NCBI RefSeq assembly: GCF_014217995.1
Contig: NZ_CP041617.1
Coordinates: forward strand, 1,581,027-1,645,026
Length of the DNA: 64,000 nt
DNA from: Campylobacter vulpis
GTDB lineage: Bacteria > Campylobacterota > Campylobacteria > Campylobacterales > Campylobacteraceae
Direction: 5' to 3'
In this document: piece by piece, positions 30,558 through 39,232 of the stretch
How the letters are laid out: the number at the start of each line of letters is the position of its first letter
Numbering within the stretch: position 1 is the stretch's first letter
The notes under the pieces: generated by a model
What the model was told of the DNA's origin: nothing
What the model saw: only the letters and a program-made list of their open reading frames with translations
The model's database searches: none
Position numbers and translations under genes: made by a program

Positions 30558-30832
30558 GCAGTCTTAATGCACCTCGTTAATATCCACCCTTATTTTCTTT
30601 GTAAAAAATGCCTTTCTTCTCTTACAACTGCGGATAAATCTAATTTTAAAATCCCCCCAAGCATTTTTAAGCTTTAAAGTGCGGGGCATTATGATACTTT
30701 TTTGCATCATAGTCGTCCAAAAAGCAGTGTTTCCTCTAAAATCATCCTCTTTTTCACAAATACTATAATGAATAAGTTTTAAATTAGCCCCCAAATCAAA
30801 TTCTTGCATTATCATTTCGTCTTCTTTTGGCT

Positions 30833-31017
30833 TTTCATTATGACTGACATTGATGAGAGTGTAACCCCCCCCCCCCCCCATTTTTATTAAATAATTTTGC
30901 AGTTTTTTGCAAAAATTCACTTGCTTCTTTTAAATCAAAATCCCCACTTCGCACGAAAACAACATTTTTAGAAGAGAGAATTTTATCTTTGATGAGTGTC
31001 CAACGTTTTCTTGCTTG
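30833..31017. repeat. Identical block shared by the two DUF1796-like genes (copy A)
   Basis: 185 bp matching 43079-43262 base for base except for one extra C in the homopolymer. Identity ends sharply on both sides, while the genes outside differ at many positions. Copies are in the same orientation, about 12 kb apart. Confidence 0.88.
30865..30879 (-). repeat. C15 (G15 on the coding strand) slippage tract, OFF length
   Basis: Fifteen C on the plus strand inside the DUF1796-like gene. The homologous tract in the paralogue at 43111 has 14 and is in frame, so 15 is an OFF length and 14 would be ON here too. Confidence 0.92.
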
Positions 31018-31394
31018 GGCATTAATTCTTTTAGCCTGACTTTCTAAATTCTCTCCAGCAAAAAAATAATGCACCGAAAGCATATCATTAAGATTATCTT
31101 TAACCTTCATAGGCTTAGTTTGTCCATCGACAAGAGTGCAAGATAAGAAAAAGTCCCTAAAATCGCTTTGAAACAGCTCAAAAACAACCCTTAAACTATC
31201 ATTAATCATCCAGTCTAAAGGAGAGGCTAATTCCCTTAGATGATTTTTTCTCAAATGATGTGCCGCGCGACACATCGAACCTACACTTAAAATAAAATCC
31301 GCCCTTATTTTAGGAAAGTCAAAATAATGAAAATTGTAAATTTTATCTTGCATTTTTATCCTTTTATGCTTTAACAAAGCCCTAAATTAGGTCA

Positions 31395-33362
31395 TTACAT
31401 CACAAAGAGCGTTGGAACTATGGTTGGATATTTTTTAATCTTTCTAAAGATGTGTTTTCTAAGCACAGTGCGAATTTGATTTTCCAAAAATCTTGTGTCA
31501 TTAAACCACTCGTCCTTAGCATTAGTAAAAAACACGCTCAAAACCTCCGCCATTTCCTTGCTAAAAGCGTGGTCGTGTTTATCTGCTACAAGTCCATAGC
31601 TAAAAACACGCGGTTTATTAATTAAAGTCTTAGTCGCCTTGTCAATTTGCGCTATGATGACAACTATGCCACTATCGGCTAATTTTTGGCGGTCGATGAC
31701 GACATCATCAGCAATTTGCTTGTTGATTTGATTATCCACAAAAATTTTACCCGTTTTAACCGTTTTAACCCTTTTGATGTATTTTTGACACACTTCTACT
31801 TGGTCGCCATCGCTCATTAGGTAAATATTTCTTTCAGGCACTCCGCATTTTATCGCTGTTTCTCTATGCTTGTTGATGTGATTATACTCCCCATGCACAG
31901 GTAAGAAAAATTTAGGCTTAACGAGGCTTAGCATAAGCTTTTGCTCTTCCATACTCGCATGCCCACTAACATGAATTTCGCTAAATTCTTGGTAAGCCAC
32001 TTTCGCACCCGCCTTTAAGAGATAATCAAGCACAGCCGAAACGCTAGCCTCATTTCCCGGAATCGCCTTAGCCGAGATGATGATTTGATCGCTTGGCTTG
32101 ATTTTGATGAATTTATGCTCATCTGTCGCCATTCTATAAAGTGCGCTCATCGTTTCACCTTGAGAGCCTGTGGTAACGATTAAAACCTCATTATCTTTAT
32201 ACTTACTTACCTCATCAGCGTCTATAAAAATTTTTCTATCTAGCTTGATATAACCTAGCTCCATAGTCGTGTAAAGATTACGCTCCATACTACGCCCTAT
32301 CACACAAACCTTTCTGCCATATTTTAAGCCATAGGTAATAGCTTGATAAACGCGGTGGATATTGGAACTAAAAGTGCTCATAATCACCCTACCTTTCGTT
32401 TTGGCAAAAATTTGATCAAAGGTAGGACCCACAGAACTTTCGCTCTTAGTATAGCCCTCTTTGTAGGAATTTGTGCTATCACTTAAAAGACACATCACGC
32501 CCTCTTCGCCATAATGTGCCAAACGATGTAAATCTGTAGGATAACCATCAATAGGCGTTTGATCGATTTTAAAATCGCCCGTGTGTATGATGGTTCCAGC
32601 CCTTGTTTTGACAGCTAAAGCCGAAGCATCAATAATAGAATGCGTGATGTGTATCCACTCAACCTCAAATTCACCAATTTCATAAACGCGGCGTTTCTCC
32701 ACAGGACGAAACCATTTGCGTTCATTTTTCAAGCCGTGTTCTTCAAATTTATTAGAAATCATACCTAAGGCTAGGGGCGTAGCATAGATAGGAAACTGAA
32801 ATTCCTTAAAAAAATACGGCACCGCCCCGATGTGATCCTCGTGAGCGTGGGTAATAACAATGCCTCTGATTTTATCCTTAATCTTACGCACATAATCAAA
32901 ATCAGGTATGATAATATCTACCCCGTGCATAGTCCCATCTGGAAAACTCATACCGATATCGATGATAATGGCGTCATTATTTGTCTCAAAAACACTGATA
33001 TTCCCACCGATTTCACCAAGCCCACCTAGAGGAGTAATGCGAATTTTATGCTCACTTGAATTGTTATATTTAAGAGGATTTAGCCTTGTTTCATGTGAAA
33101 CACGATTTGCCTCAATGCACTCTGCTAGAGCGATTTGCCAATCTTCATTGCCTGTAAGTTTAGAGGGGAGATTGCGATTTCTTTTTTTCTTTTTTGTTTC
33201 ATTAGCTTTTGCTTGTTCTGCATTTTCATTATTTTTTATGCTTTCTGTTTCTAAAGAATCCGCAAGTTTCCTACGGCGATTTTTATATTTATAACGCTTA
33301 TTGCTCTTAGAATTTGCATTGGGATTTTCTACATTTTGTTCGTTTTTTTCATTTTCGTTCAT
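31395..33362 (-). CDS. rnj: Ribonuclease J
   Basis: 5'-3' exonuclease/endonuclease of mRNA decay and rRNA maturation, replacing RNase E in this group. A Lys/Asn/Glu-rich N-terminal extension of about 110 residues precedes the metallo-beta-lactamase domain. Zinc motif HAHEDHIGAVPYF is near residue 172, HTGDFKIDQTP near 260, and the beta-CASP part has STFSSNIHR and HVSGHASMEE. The total of 655 residues matches the long Campylobacter/Helicobacter form. A parS-like 16-mer lies inside at 33087-33102. The start overlaps the ksgA end by 14 bp. Confidence 0.94.
   Translation of the reverse strand: MNENEKNEQNVENPNANSKSNKRYKYKNRRRKLADSLETESIKNNENAEQAKANETKKKKRNRNLPSKLTGNEDWQIALAECIEANRVSHETRLNPLKYNNSSEHKIRITPLGGLGEIGGNISVFETNNDAIIIDIGMSFPDGTMHGVDIIIPDFDYVRKIKDKIRGIVITHAHEDHIGAVPYFFKEFQFPIYATPLALGMISNKFEEHGLKNERKWFRPVEKRRVYEIGEFEVEWIHITHSIIDASALAVKTRAGTIIHTGDFKIDQTPIDGYPTDLHRLAHYGEEGVMCLLSDSTNSYKEGYTKSESSVGPTFDQIFAKTKGRVIMSTFSSNIHRVYQAITYGLKYGRKVCVIGRSMERNLYTTMELGYIKLDRKIFIDADEVSKYKDNEVLIVTTGSQGETMSALYRMATDEHKFIKIKPSDQIIISAKAIPGNEASVSAVLDYLLKAGAKVAYQEFSEIHVSGHASMEEQKLMLSLVKPKFFLPVHGEYNHINKHRETAIKCGVPERNIYLMSDGDQVEVCQKYIKRVKTVKTGKIFVDNQINKQIADDVVIDRQKLADSGIVVIIAQIDKATKTLINKPRVFSYGLVADKHDHAFSKEMAEVLSVFFTNAKDEWFNDTRFLENQIRTVLRKHIFRKIKKYPTIVPTLFVM
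33087..33102. other. parS-like ParB binding site 1 (inside rnj)
   Basis: TGTTTCATGTGAAACA, one mismatch from the widely conserved 16-bp parS consensus TGTTTCACGTGAAACA. It falls in the N-terminal extension region of rnj, where protein constraint should be low. A second such site lies 1.7 kb away. Confidence 0.7.
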
Positions 33363-34131
33363 ATTTGTCCTTTAATTTTTCATAAATTTTAAGGTATGAA
33401 TTAACGCAAAGTTCGTGAGGACGCACATTTTCTTTGAGTTTCAAATCCCCAAAAAGCTCTAAAAGTCTCTGCTTTTCAACTTTTAAATTACTCAAAAGTT
33501 GTTTTCTTGGAGACTTAAAACAAATTCTAAGAAAGCTTTTAAAGCTATCAAGCTCACACATTTGCTTAAATTCTTTTTGTTTTATCAGCCTCATCACAGA
33601 TGAAACAACCTTTGGAGGAGGATTAAAACACAAAGGACTTACATCGAAAAGAATTTTTCTTTCGCAAATCATCGCACTCAAAACACCAAGTGCGCCAAAA
33701 TCACTACTTCCACTTTCGGCACAAAATTTCAACGCCATTTCCTTTTGCACCATCACAACCAAACCTTGGCAATTTTCATCTTCCAAAGCTTGCAAAATCA
33801 GTTTGCTAGCAACATAATATGGCAAATTTGCGACTAGAAAATACTTACTTTCATCAAAACAAGAAATTTCACTCGCATCTTGATGTAATAAGATCAATTT
33901 TCTCTCTTTTAATTCTTTTTGAAATTTATCTCTTAAAAATCCTATAAGATCAGCATCTATCTCATAAGCTTTAACGGGAGAAATTTTCAAAAGCTCTTGC
34001 GTTAAATCACCTAAGCCAGGCCCAATTTCAACAATCTTTTTCGTATCTTTGGGTATGGCTTGAGTGATTTTTATCAAAATTTCTTTATCTTGTAAGAAAT
34101 TTTGTCCGTATTGTTTCTTTGCCTTAATCAT
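33349..34131 (-). CDS. ksgA: 16S rRNA dimethyladenosine transferase KsgA
   Basis: Dimethylates two adenines in the 3' hairpin of 16S rRNA. 260 residues. Motif I VEIGPGLGDLTQELL at residue 32, the catalytic LVANLPYYVASKL near 108, and FNPPPKVVSSVMRL near 175. It forms an operon with rnj downstream, as in C. jejuni Cj1711c-Cj1710c. Divergent from the phosphorylase-like gene at 34210. Confidence 0.95.
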   Translation of the reverse strand: MIKAKKQYGQNFLQDKEILIKITQAIPKDTKKIVEIGPGLGDLTQELLKISPVKAYEIDADLIGFLRDKFQKELKERKLILLHQDASEISCFDESKYFLVANLPYYVASKLILQALEDENCQGLVVMVQKEMALKFCAESGSSDFGALGVLSAMICERKILFDVSPLCFNPPPKVVSSVMRLIKQKEFKQMCELDSFKSFLRICFKSPRKQLLSNLKVEKQRLLELFGDLKLKENVRPHELCVNSYLKIYEKLKDKYERK

Positions 34132-34209
34132 AAAGAGGGATTTTAGCTAAAAATTCTTAACTTTAAGTCTTTTTAGTTAAAATTATCGCGAAATTTAGGA
34201 GAGTTTAAA

Positions 34210-34728
34210 ATGATAATTTGTGCAGGTGGGAATGAAAATTTTTCTTTTGCTAAAGCCATAGGCATAGGTTTAGTCGAAAGTGCATTTAATTTAACAAAAA
34301 TTTGCCTTGAATATCGACCTAAAAAACTCATATTTATCGGCACTTGCGGACTTTATGAAAAGGGAGAAATTTTACAAATTTATGAAAGCTCTCACGCATT
34401 TAACATTGAATTTTCAAAATTAAGCAATTTTTACAGCCCTGCAAAAACAGAAATTTGCCTTGAAAAAAGTGCTTATAAAATCAATTCTTCTAATTATATT
34501 TGTGCGGATAAAAATGCCGCTTTAAAACTCGCAAATTTAGGACTTGATATTGAAAATATGGAAGCCTTTTCTGTCCTAAGTGTTGCAAAAAATTTTAATA
34601 TAAATGCCAAATGTTTTCTTTGTGCAACCAATTTTTGTGATGAAAATGCACACGAAGATTTTATAAAAAATCATCAAAAAGCTAAAGAAAAATTGACAAA
34701 ATTGATAAAACAAAAAGCTTTAATTTAA
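34210..34728 (+). CDS. Phosphorylase-like (PNP/MTA-SAH nucleosidase fold) hypothetical protein
   Basis: 172 residues resembling C. jejuni Cj1712 by position and length. Features of the purine-nucleoside phosphorylase superfamily are visible: a glycine-containing first strand (MIICAGGNENF), KLIFIGTCGLYEKGE and the DIENMEAFSVLSVAKNF stretch that matches the substrate-binding Met-Glu of the family. It is shorter than MTAN or PNP (about 230), so it may bind rather than cleave nucleosides. A TAAAAT box at about 34174-34179 and GGAGAG serve it. rlmN follows after 9 bp. The activity is not established by the sequence. Confidence 0.6.
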   Translation: MIICAGGNENFSFAKAIGIGLVESAFNLTKICLEYRPKKLIFIGTCGLYEKGEILQIYESSHAFNIEFSKLSNFYSPAKTEICLEKSAYKINSSNYICADKNAALKLANLGLDIENMEAFSVLSVAKNFNINAKCFLCATNFCDENAHEDFIKNHQKAKEKLTKLIKQKALI

Positions 34729-34737
34729 AGGAAAAAT

Positions 34738-35808
34738 TTGAAAGAATTAGCAAATATTTTAGACTTTTTACCAGAAGAACTTGCCGAAAAAATTCAGCCA
34801 ATGTTTCGTGTGAAACAAATTTGCCAATGGATTTATCAAAAATATGCCGATGACTTTTCTCAAATGTTGAATTTACCAAAAAATTTACGCGAGGAATTGG
34901 CTAAGAATTATCACTTTAAGCCTCTTAAATGTGTCAAAGAGGAACAAAGCAAAGATGGGAGCATTAAATATCTTTTCGAACTTAGAGATGGCTTAAGGAT
35001 AGAATCCGTGCTTTTACCAATGAAGGAAGAAAAATTTGATAAGGAGGGAAAAAGACTTTCTCACGCCAAATTTACCATTTGCGTTTCATCTCAAGTGGGC
35101 TGTAAAAGCGGGTGTAGCTTTTGTCTCACGGCTAAGGGAGGGCTTAAAAGAAATTTAAGTGCGGGAGAGATTGTGGGGCAGATTTTGTGGATAAAAAGGC
35201 AAAATAACATTCCTTATGAACGCCGCGTAAATATCGTCTATATGGGTATGGGAGAGCCGCTTGATAATCTTAATAATGTCGCTAAAGCCGTGCGAATTCT
35301 AAGCCATAACGATACTTTAGCTATAAGCCCACGCCGTCAAACCATTAGCACGAGTGGGCTTGCAAGGCAGATTAAAGAGCTTGGAGAGATGAATTTGGGC
35401 GTTTTACTTGCCATTTCTCTACACGCTGTTAATGATGAATTGCGAACTGAATTAATGCCCATTAATAAAGCCTACAACATAGCTTCCATTATGCAAGCTG
35501 TGCGTGAATTTCCCATTGATACACGCAAAAGAGTGATGTTTGAATACCTCTTAATAGACGGCATTAATGATAAAATCGAACACGCTAAAGAACTAGTCAA
35601 ACTTTTAAATGGTATAAAAGCTAAGGTCAATTTAATCCTTTTTAACCCTCATCAAGGTAGCATTTACAAACGCCCTAGCCTTGAGAATGCCGTAAAATTT
35701 CAGGATTTACTAAGTCAAAAAGGCGTAACTTGCACCATAAGAGAGAGTAAGGGGCTTGACATCTCTGCAGCTTGCGGTCAGCTTAAAGAAAGAGAGGAGG
35801 GCAAATGA
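34738..35808 (+). CDS. rlmN: Dual-specificity rRNA/tRNA adenine-C2 methyltransferase RlmN
   Basis: Radical-SAM enzyme that methylates A2503 of 23S rRNA and A37 of tRNAs. 356 residues. The cluster motif is CKSGCSFC near residue 122; [13 protein letters not shown] and the C-terminal catalytic Cys in SAACGQL are present. The start codon is TTG at 34738, supported by AAAGGAAA seven bases upstream and homologous N-terminus [15 protein letters not shown] parS-like site is embedded at 34802-34817. It overlaps the following micro-ORF by 4 bp. Confidence 0.95.
   Translation: MKELANILDFLPEELAEKIQPMFRVKQICQWIYQKYADDFSQMLNLPKNLREELAKNYHFKPLKCVKEEQSKDGSIKYLFELRDGLRIESVLLPMKEEKFDKEGKRLSHAKFTICVSSQVGCKSGCSFCLTAKGGLKRNLSAGEIVGQILWIKRQNNIPYERRVNIVYMGMGEPLDNLNNVAKAVRILSHNDTLAISPRRQTISTSGLARQIKELGEMNLGVLLAISLHAVNDELRTELMPINKAYNIASIMQAVREFPIDTRKRVMFEYLLIDGINDKIEHAKELVKLLNGIKAKVNLILFNPHQGSIYKRPSLENAVKFQDLLSQKGVTCTIRESKGLDISAACGQLKEREEGK
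34802..34817. other. parS-like ParB binding site 2 (inside rlmN)
   Basis: TGTTTCGTGTGAAACA, two mismatches from the parS consensus. It codes for Met-Phe-Arg-Val-Lys-Gln, part of a conserved RlmN motif, so some of the match could be protein-driven. Confidence 0.5.
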
Positions 35809-35900
35809 GCACTTTAGACATTATCCAGCTTGTTTTTATTAGCGTAGTTGTGATTGTGAGTTTTGTGGGTATGGTTTATGTGATTAAAAATAATCGTTAA
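35805..35900 (+). CDS. 31-residue single-helix membrane micro-protein
   Basis: Begins at ATG 35805, overlapping the rlmN stop (ATGA), with GAGGAGGG just upstream, and ends TAA 35898-35900. Sequence: [18 protein letters not shown], then [13 protein letters not shown]: one membrane helix with a polar start and a basic end. Its place and size match the short gene Cj1714 in C. jejuni. A hairpin terminator follows directly. Function unknown. Confidence 0.72.
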   Translation: MSTLDIIQLVFISVVVIVSFVGMVYVIKNNR

Positions 35901-35907
35901 GCTATTT

Positions 35908-35928
35908 AAGCAAGTATTTTGCTTTTAA
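35908..35928 (+). terminator. Intrinsic terminator after rlmN and the micro-ORF
   Basis: AAGCAA (35908-35913) pairs with TTGCTT (35919-35924), followed by TT and an AT-rich stretch. The stem is short but placed eight bases after the micro-ORF stop. Confidence 0.55.
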
Positions 35929-36028
35929 ATTTCGCTTATTTATCTTGTAACCAAAGAACTTAACCCTAGTTTGCACTCGCTATTGATTAATAGAAGCATA
36001 AATATTTTGCCTTTATAATCCTATAATT

Positions 36029-38060
36029 TTACAAAAACTCAGCATATTGAATTTTTTGTATGTAGTTTGACATATATGCAAAATCAATTTCTTTTTTTGC
36101 AGTTATGGGTAATTTTATATTGATATTTGGCACCTCTGAAATTGTCCTTCCGTGTCCTATTGTTTTAAAGAGTGTTTCTGAAATTGTGATTGCTAAAAAG
36201 TATTTTGCGAATTTGTCCATCTTATCTTTGATACAATTAGCAAAATCGCAAATCATTACAAAATTTGTAGCACAAAACTCAAACTCACAATAATATGTCT
36301 TACCACCCCCGCCATCTCCACCGCTAATAATGCAAATTTTATCGCTATAAACTTGCTCTATTTCATCTCTTAGTTTTGCACCACCTATGCCATTATTGTT
36401 CTTTTTAGCAATGATAAGTGGAATGCCATTTTTTGGATATTTATTTTCTATTTTTCTATCAATGGACTTTTTCTCCCTACCCTTTCCTATTTTGATGATT
36501 AAATCACTGATTGAAAAATCCTCAAAAGCAGTATCCCAAATGGCATTTTTCTTTAAAGTGTTTTTATGCAATTCAAATCCGCATAAGACTTTAGCACTCA
36601 TCATTTTTACAAATACGAGCCTTATTGACAACTTCAAAGCCATCATTTAAGCAGTTGATTAAAATTGTTTTGTTGTCTTTTATATTTGTTTTGTGTAAAA
36701 CAATAATGCAGGTATTTGCTCCAACAGGATAAAACAAATTAGTCGGTAAAGAAATCACTGCCTTTAAATTTGCTATCTTAAAAATCTTTGATAAATAGCT
36801 AACATTTGCTTCAATCGTCCCACTGACACAGGATTTTGGAACTATTGTTGCCAAAAAGCCATCATCACGCATATAATAAAGCGTTTCATAAACGAATTTT
36901 ATTCAATATCACTTTGTGCAAAAGGTGGATTCATTAAGACTCGATTATACATATTTTGTAGGCTTGGTAATCTTTCAAAACAATCCGCATTATAAATTTG
37001 CGAAGCACCATCGCCGTGAAGCATCATATTGATTCCAGCAAGAGTCGCATTAAACTCATTTGTCTCTATGCCGATTAAGCGATTTTGCTTGATATTTTTT
37101 TGTGTCTCGTGTAAATTTTCTAATTTTGGATCAATTTCATTAAACATATTTGCCATTGCGTTTGTAAGAAATGTGCCACTTCCACAAGTTGGGTCTAAAA
37201 TTTCACTATCTTTAGAGCAATAAGCCAAGCTATACATTAAATTTGCTATATGATCAGGCGTAAAAACTTCGCCTTTTTCATTGGCATTTACCGAATTCCA
37301 TCTGCGAAAAACCTTTAAAAAATTATTCATTATATCGTGTCCCTTATAATCATCAGCAGAGATATGGATAAAATTATAAATTGTTGAAATTTCTTGGATA
37401 ATGGTAAATAAATCTTCACTTTTAGCTCTATTAAGCGAACTATCATCTAAAATTCTTAGAATAAAACGCTTTTTCTCTTTTTTTTGTAATCGGTATATCT
37501 TTATCAACCAAAATTTCATTGATACCTCTTGTTTAATCGATTTTAAAATTGTCGCAGTAGAAGTTAAATCAATATAATCACTCTCTAAAAATTTCATACA
37601 CAGCATTACAGCCCCAATAAATGGAACATTCATTTGTTTATCAATTTTAGAATTTCGAAATAGATTTGCTAACTTTAAAGCACCACTATTTACAATTTGC
37701 TCATTATTGATTCTTTTTGGAAAGTATTTTTCTTTGTAATATTCCTTATCTTTTAAAGTCAGTTCATCTTTTATAAGCTTTCCATTGACATAGCAGCGAA
37801 ATTCAGTTTTATTGTATTCAAAACCTATAAAATTTTCATTGCTTTCAAGCTCCATATAGTCTTTTAATTGACCTGTAAATTTTCGTTTGGAGCTTTAGCA
37901 TCTAGTATAAAAGTAATGCCATCATAAAAATAATAGCCATCAGGTTTTTTTGACTTGCCTTTTTCGCCTTTATAAATAAATAATGAACCTCTGTTTTATT
38001 TGGTAAGCCTAATATATGCGAAAAGGCTCTCACAATCTCAAATTCACTTTCTTTTTTCAA
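36029..38060 (-). pseudogene. Decayed type IIG-like restriction-modification gene (nuclease-methylase-recognition fusion)
   Basis: About 677 codons broken by at least four frameshifts (near 37970, 37874, 36898 and 36600-36640). A TTG at 38060 with AGGAAG upstream begins KKESEFEIVRAFSHILGLPN. The next frame has KKPDGYYFYDGITFILDAK, a PD-(D/E)xK nuclease signature. The largest open piece (36899-37855) carries methylase motif I DPTCGSGTFLTNAM and motif IV VLMNPPFAQSD. Further pieces (36591-36872, 36029-36646) hold the end of the methylase and a recognition-domain-like tail (IPLIIAKKNNNGIGG, ISGGDGGGGKTYYCEFEF). The order nuclease, gamma-type N6 methylase, recognition domain is that of single-chain type IIG enzymes. 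It sits between rlmN and argD. Confidence 0.82.
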
Positions 38061-38071
38061 TACACTTCCTT

Positions 38072-39232
38072 TCAAAACCCTTTCAAAACCGCTCTTAATT
38101 TTTCAGCCATGACACCAATATGCTCTTTTTCTATAATCAAAGGCGGGAGAAATCTTAGATCATTTTTAGAGCAGCTTAAAAGCAAAAGATGATTTTCGCG
38201 GCATTTTTTAAGCACATCGGCTACTTTTATTTTGTGATTTAAACTAAGTCCTTGCATAAAGCCAAGCCCTCTTCTCTCCCCACAAAAGTCAAATTCGCTT
38301 ATCAGCTCATCTAAGGCTTTTTCTAAATAGGGCGTAAGTTTAGCAACCTTGCTAAGTATTTTTTCTTTAGCATAAATGTCAAATACCGCATTTACCGCCA
38401 CACAAGCGAGAGGATTACCCCCATAAGTGCTTCCGTGATCTCCCGCTTTAAGAGAATTTTGTGCTACTTTTTCACTCACCGCAAAAGCCCCCACACTTAC
38501 GCCATTTCCAAGTGCCTTAGCACTCGTTAAAACATCGGGTAAAATTCCGCTATGCTCATAAGCAAAAAACTTTCCACTACGCCCCATTCCGCATTGAATT
38601 TCATCACTTATAAGTAAAATATCTCTTTCATCACAAAGTTTTCTCAAAGCTTTGTAAAATTCCGGTGTGGCAGGGTTTATCCCACCCTCGCCTTGCACAC
38701 TTTCAAGCACTATGGCACAAGTTTTTTCATTTAAGAGCTTTTTAACGCTTTCTAGGTCGTTAAAAGTGGCAAATTTAATCCCACTTATTAAGGGTTTAAA
38801 GGGCTTTTTATATTTTTCATTAGCCGTGAGAGACAAAGCACCCAAGGTGCGTCCGTGAAAAGAATTTTTAAAAGCGATGAAAGAGGGGTTTTTAATGCCC
38901 TTGTTAAAAGCGTATTTTTTAGCGACTTTCATCGCACCCTCTACGCTTTCTGTGCCTGAATTTGTGAAAAAAACGCGGGAGAGTTGTGAGGCTTTAGCCA
39001 AATTTTTTGCAGCTTTTAGGGCTTCTTCATTAAAATAAAGATTACTCGTATGAAGAAGTTTATCAATTTGCTTTTTTAAAGCCTGATTAAAAAACTTATG
39101 ATTGTAACCCAAAGCACACACACCTATACCACTTGAAAAGTCCAAAAATTCCCTATTTTTATCATCATAAAGATAAACGCCCTCGCCCCTTGCTAGAGTG
39201 AGTTCAAATTTATTATAAATTTCAAGTAACAT
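38072..39232 (-). CDS. argD: Acetylornithine aminotransferase
   Basis: PLP enzyme of arginine synthesis (possibly also succinyldiaminopimelate transamination in lysine synthesis). 386 residues. FTNSGTESVEGAMKVAKK near residue 93, FHGRTLGALSLTA near 125, DEIQCGMGRSG near 213 and the PLP lysine in TSAKALGNG near 242. ATG 39232 follows the argB stop with no gap. Last gene of the arg operon. Confidence 0.95.
   Translation of the reverse strand: MLLEIYNKFELTLARGEGVYLYDDKNREFLDFSSGIGVCALGYNHKFFNQALKKQIDKLLHTSNLYFNEEALKAAKNLAKASQLSRVFFTNSGTESVEGAMKVAKKYAFNKGIKNPSFIAFKNSFHGRTLGALSLTANEKYKKPFKPLISGIKFATFNDLESVKKLLNEKTCAIVLESVQGEGGINPATPEFYKALRKLCDERDILLISDEIQCGMGRSGKFFAYEHSGILPDVLTSAKALGNGVSVGAFAVSEKVAQNSLKAGDHGSTYGGNPLACVAVNAVFDIYAKEKILSKVAKLTPYLEKALDELISEFDFCGERRGLGFMQGLSLNHKIKVADVLKKCRENHLLLLSCSKNDLRFLPPLIIEKEHIGVMAEKLRAVLKGF

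Larger units (their letters stand above)
30564..31353 (-). pseudogene. DUF1796-like putative cysteine peptidase, phase-OFF copy (poly-G frameshift)
   Basis: First of two paralogues in the window. From ATG 31353 (SD AAAGGAT) the frame runs SVGSMCRAAHHLRKNHL, ASPLDWMINDS, VHYFFAGE and FVRSGDFDLKEASEFLQ, then enters a G15 tract (30865-30879) and ends at once as GGGGGLHSHQCQS. In the next frame the natural C-terminus continues (YTLINVSHNEKPKEDEMIMQ to the stop at 30564). Losing one G, or gaining two, would give about 262 residues. GSxC, PxDW and a later His resemble the DUF1796 papain-like family; a glycan or surface role is common for contingency genes but is not shown here. The gene is intact apart from the tract, so this is a switch state rather than decay. 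Confidence 0.82.

Noticed and set aside
30564..30920. Separate 118-residue gene starting upstream of the poly-G tract
   Set aside because: It is the out-of-frame C-terminal half of the DUF1796-like gene, as shown by the matching in-frame paralogue at 42807-43622; no independent ribosome site is seen.
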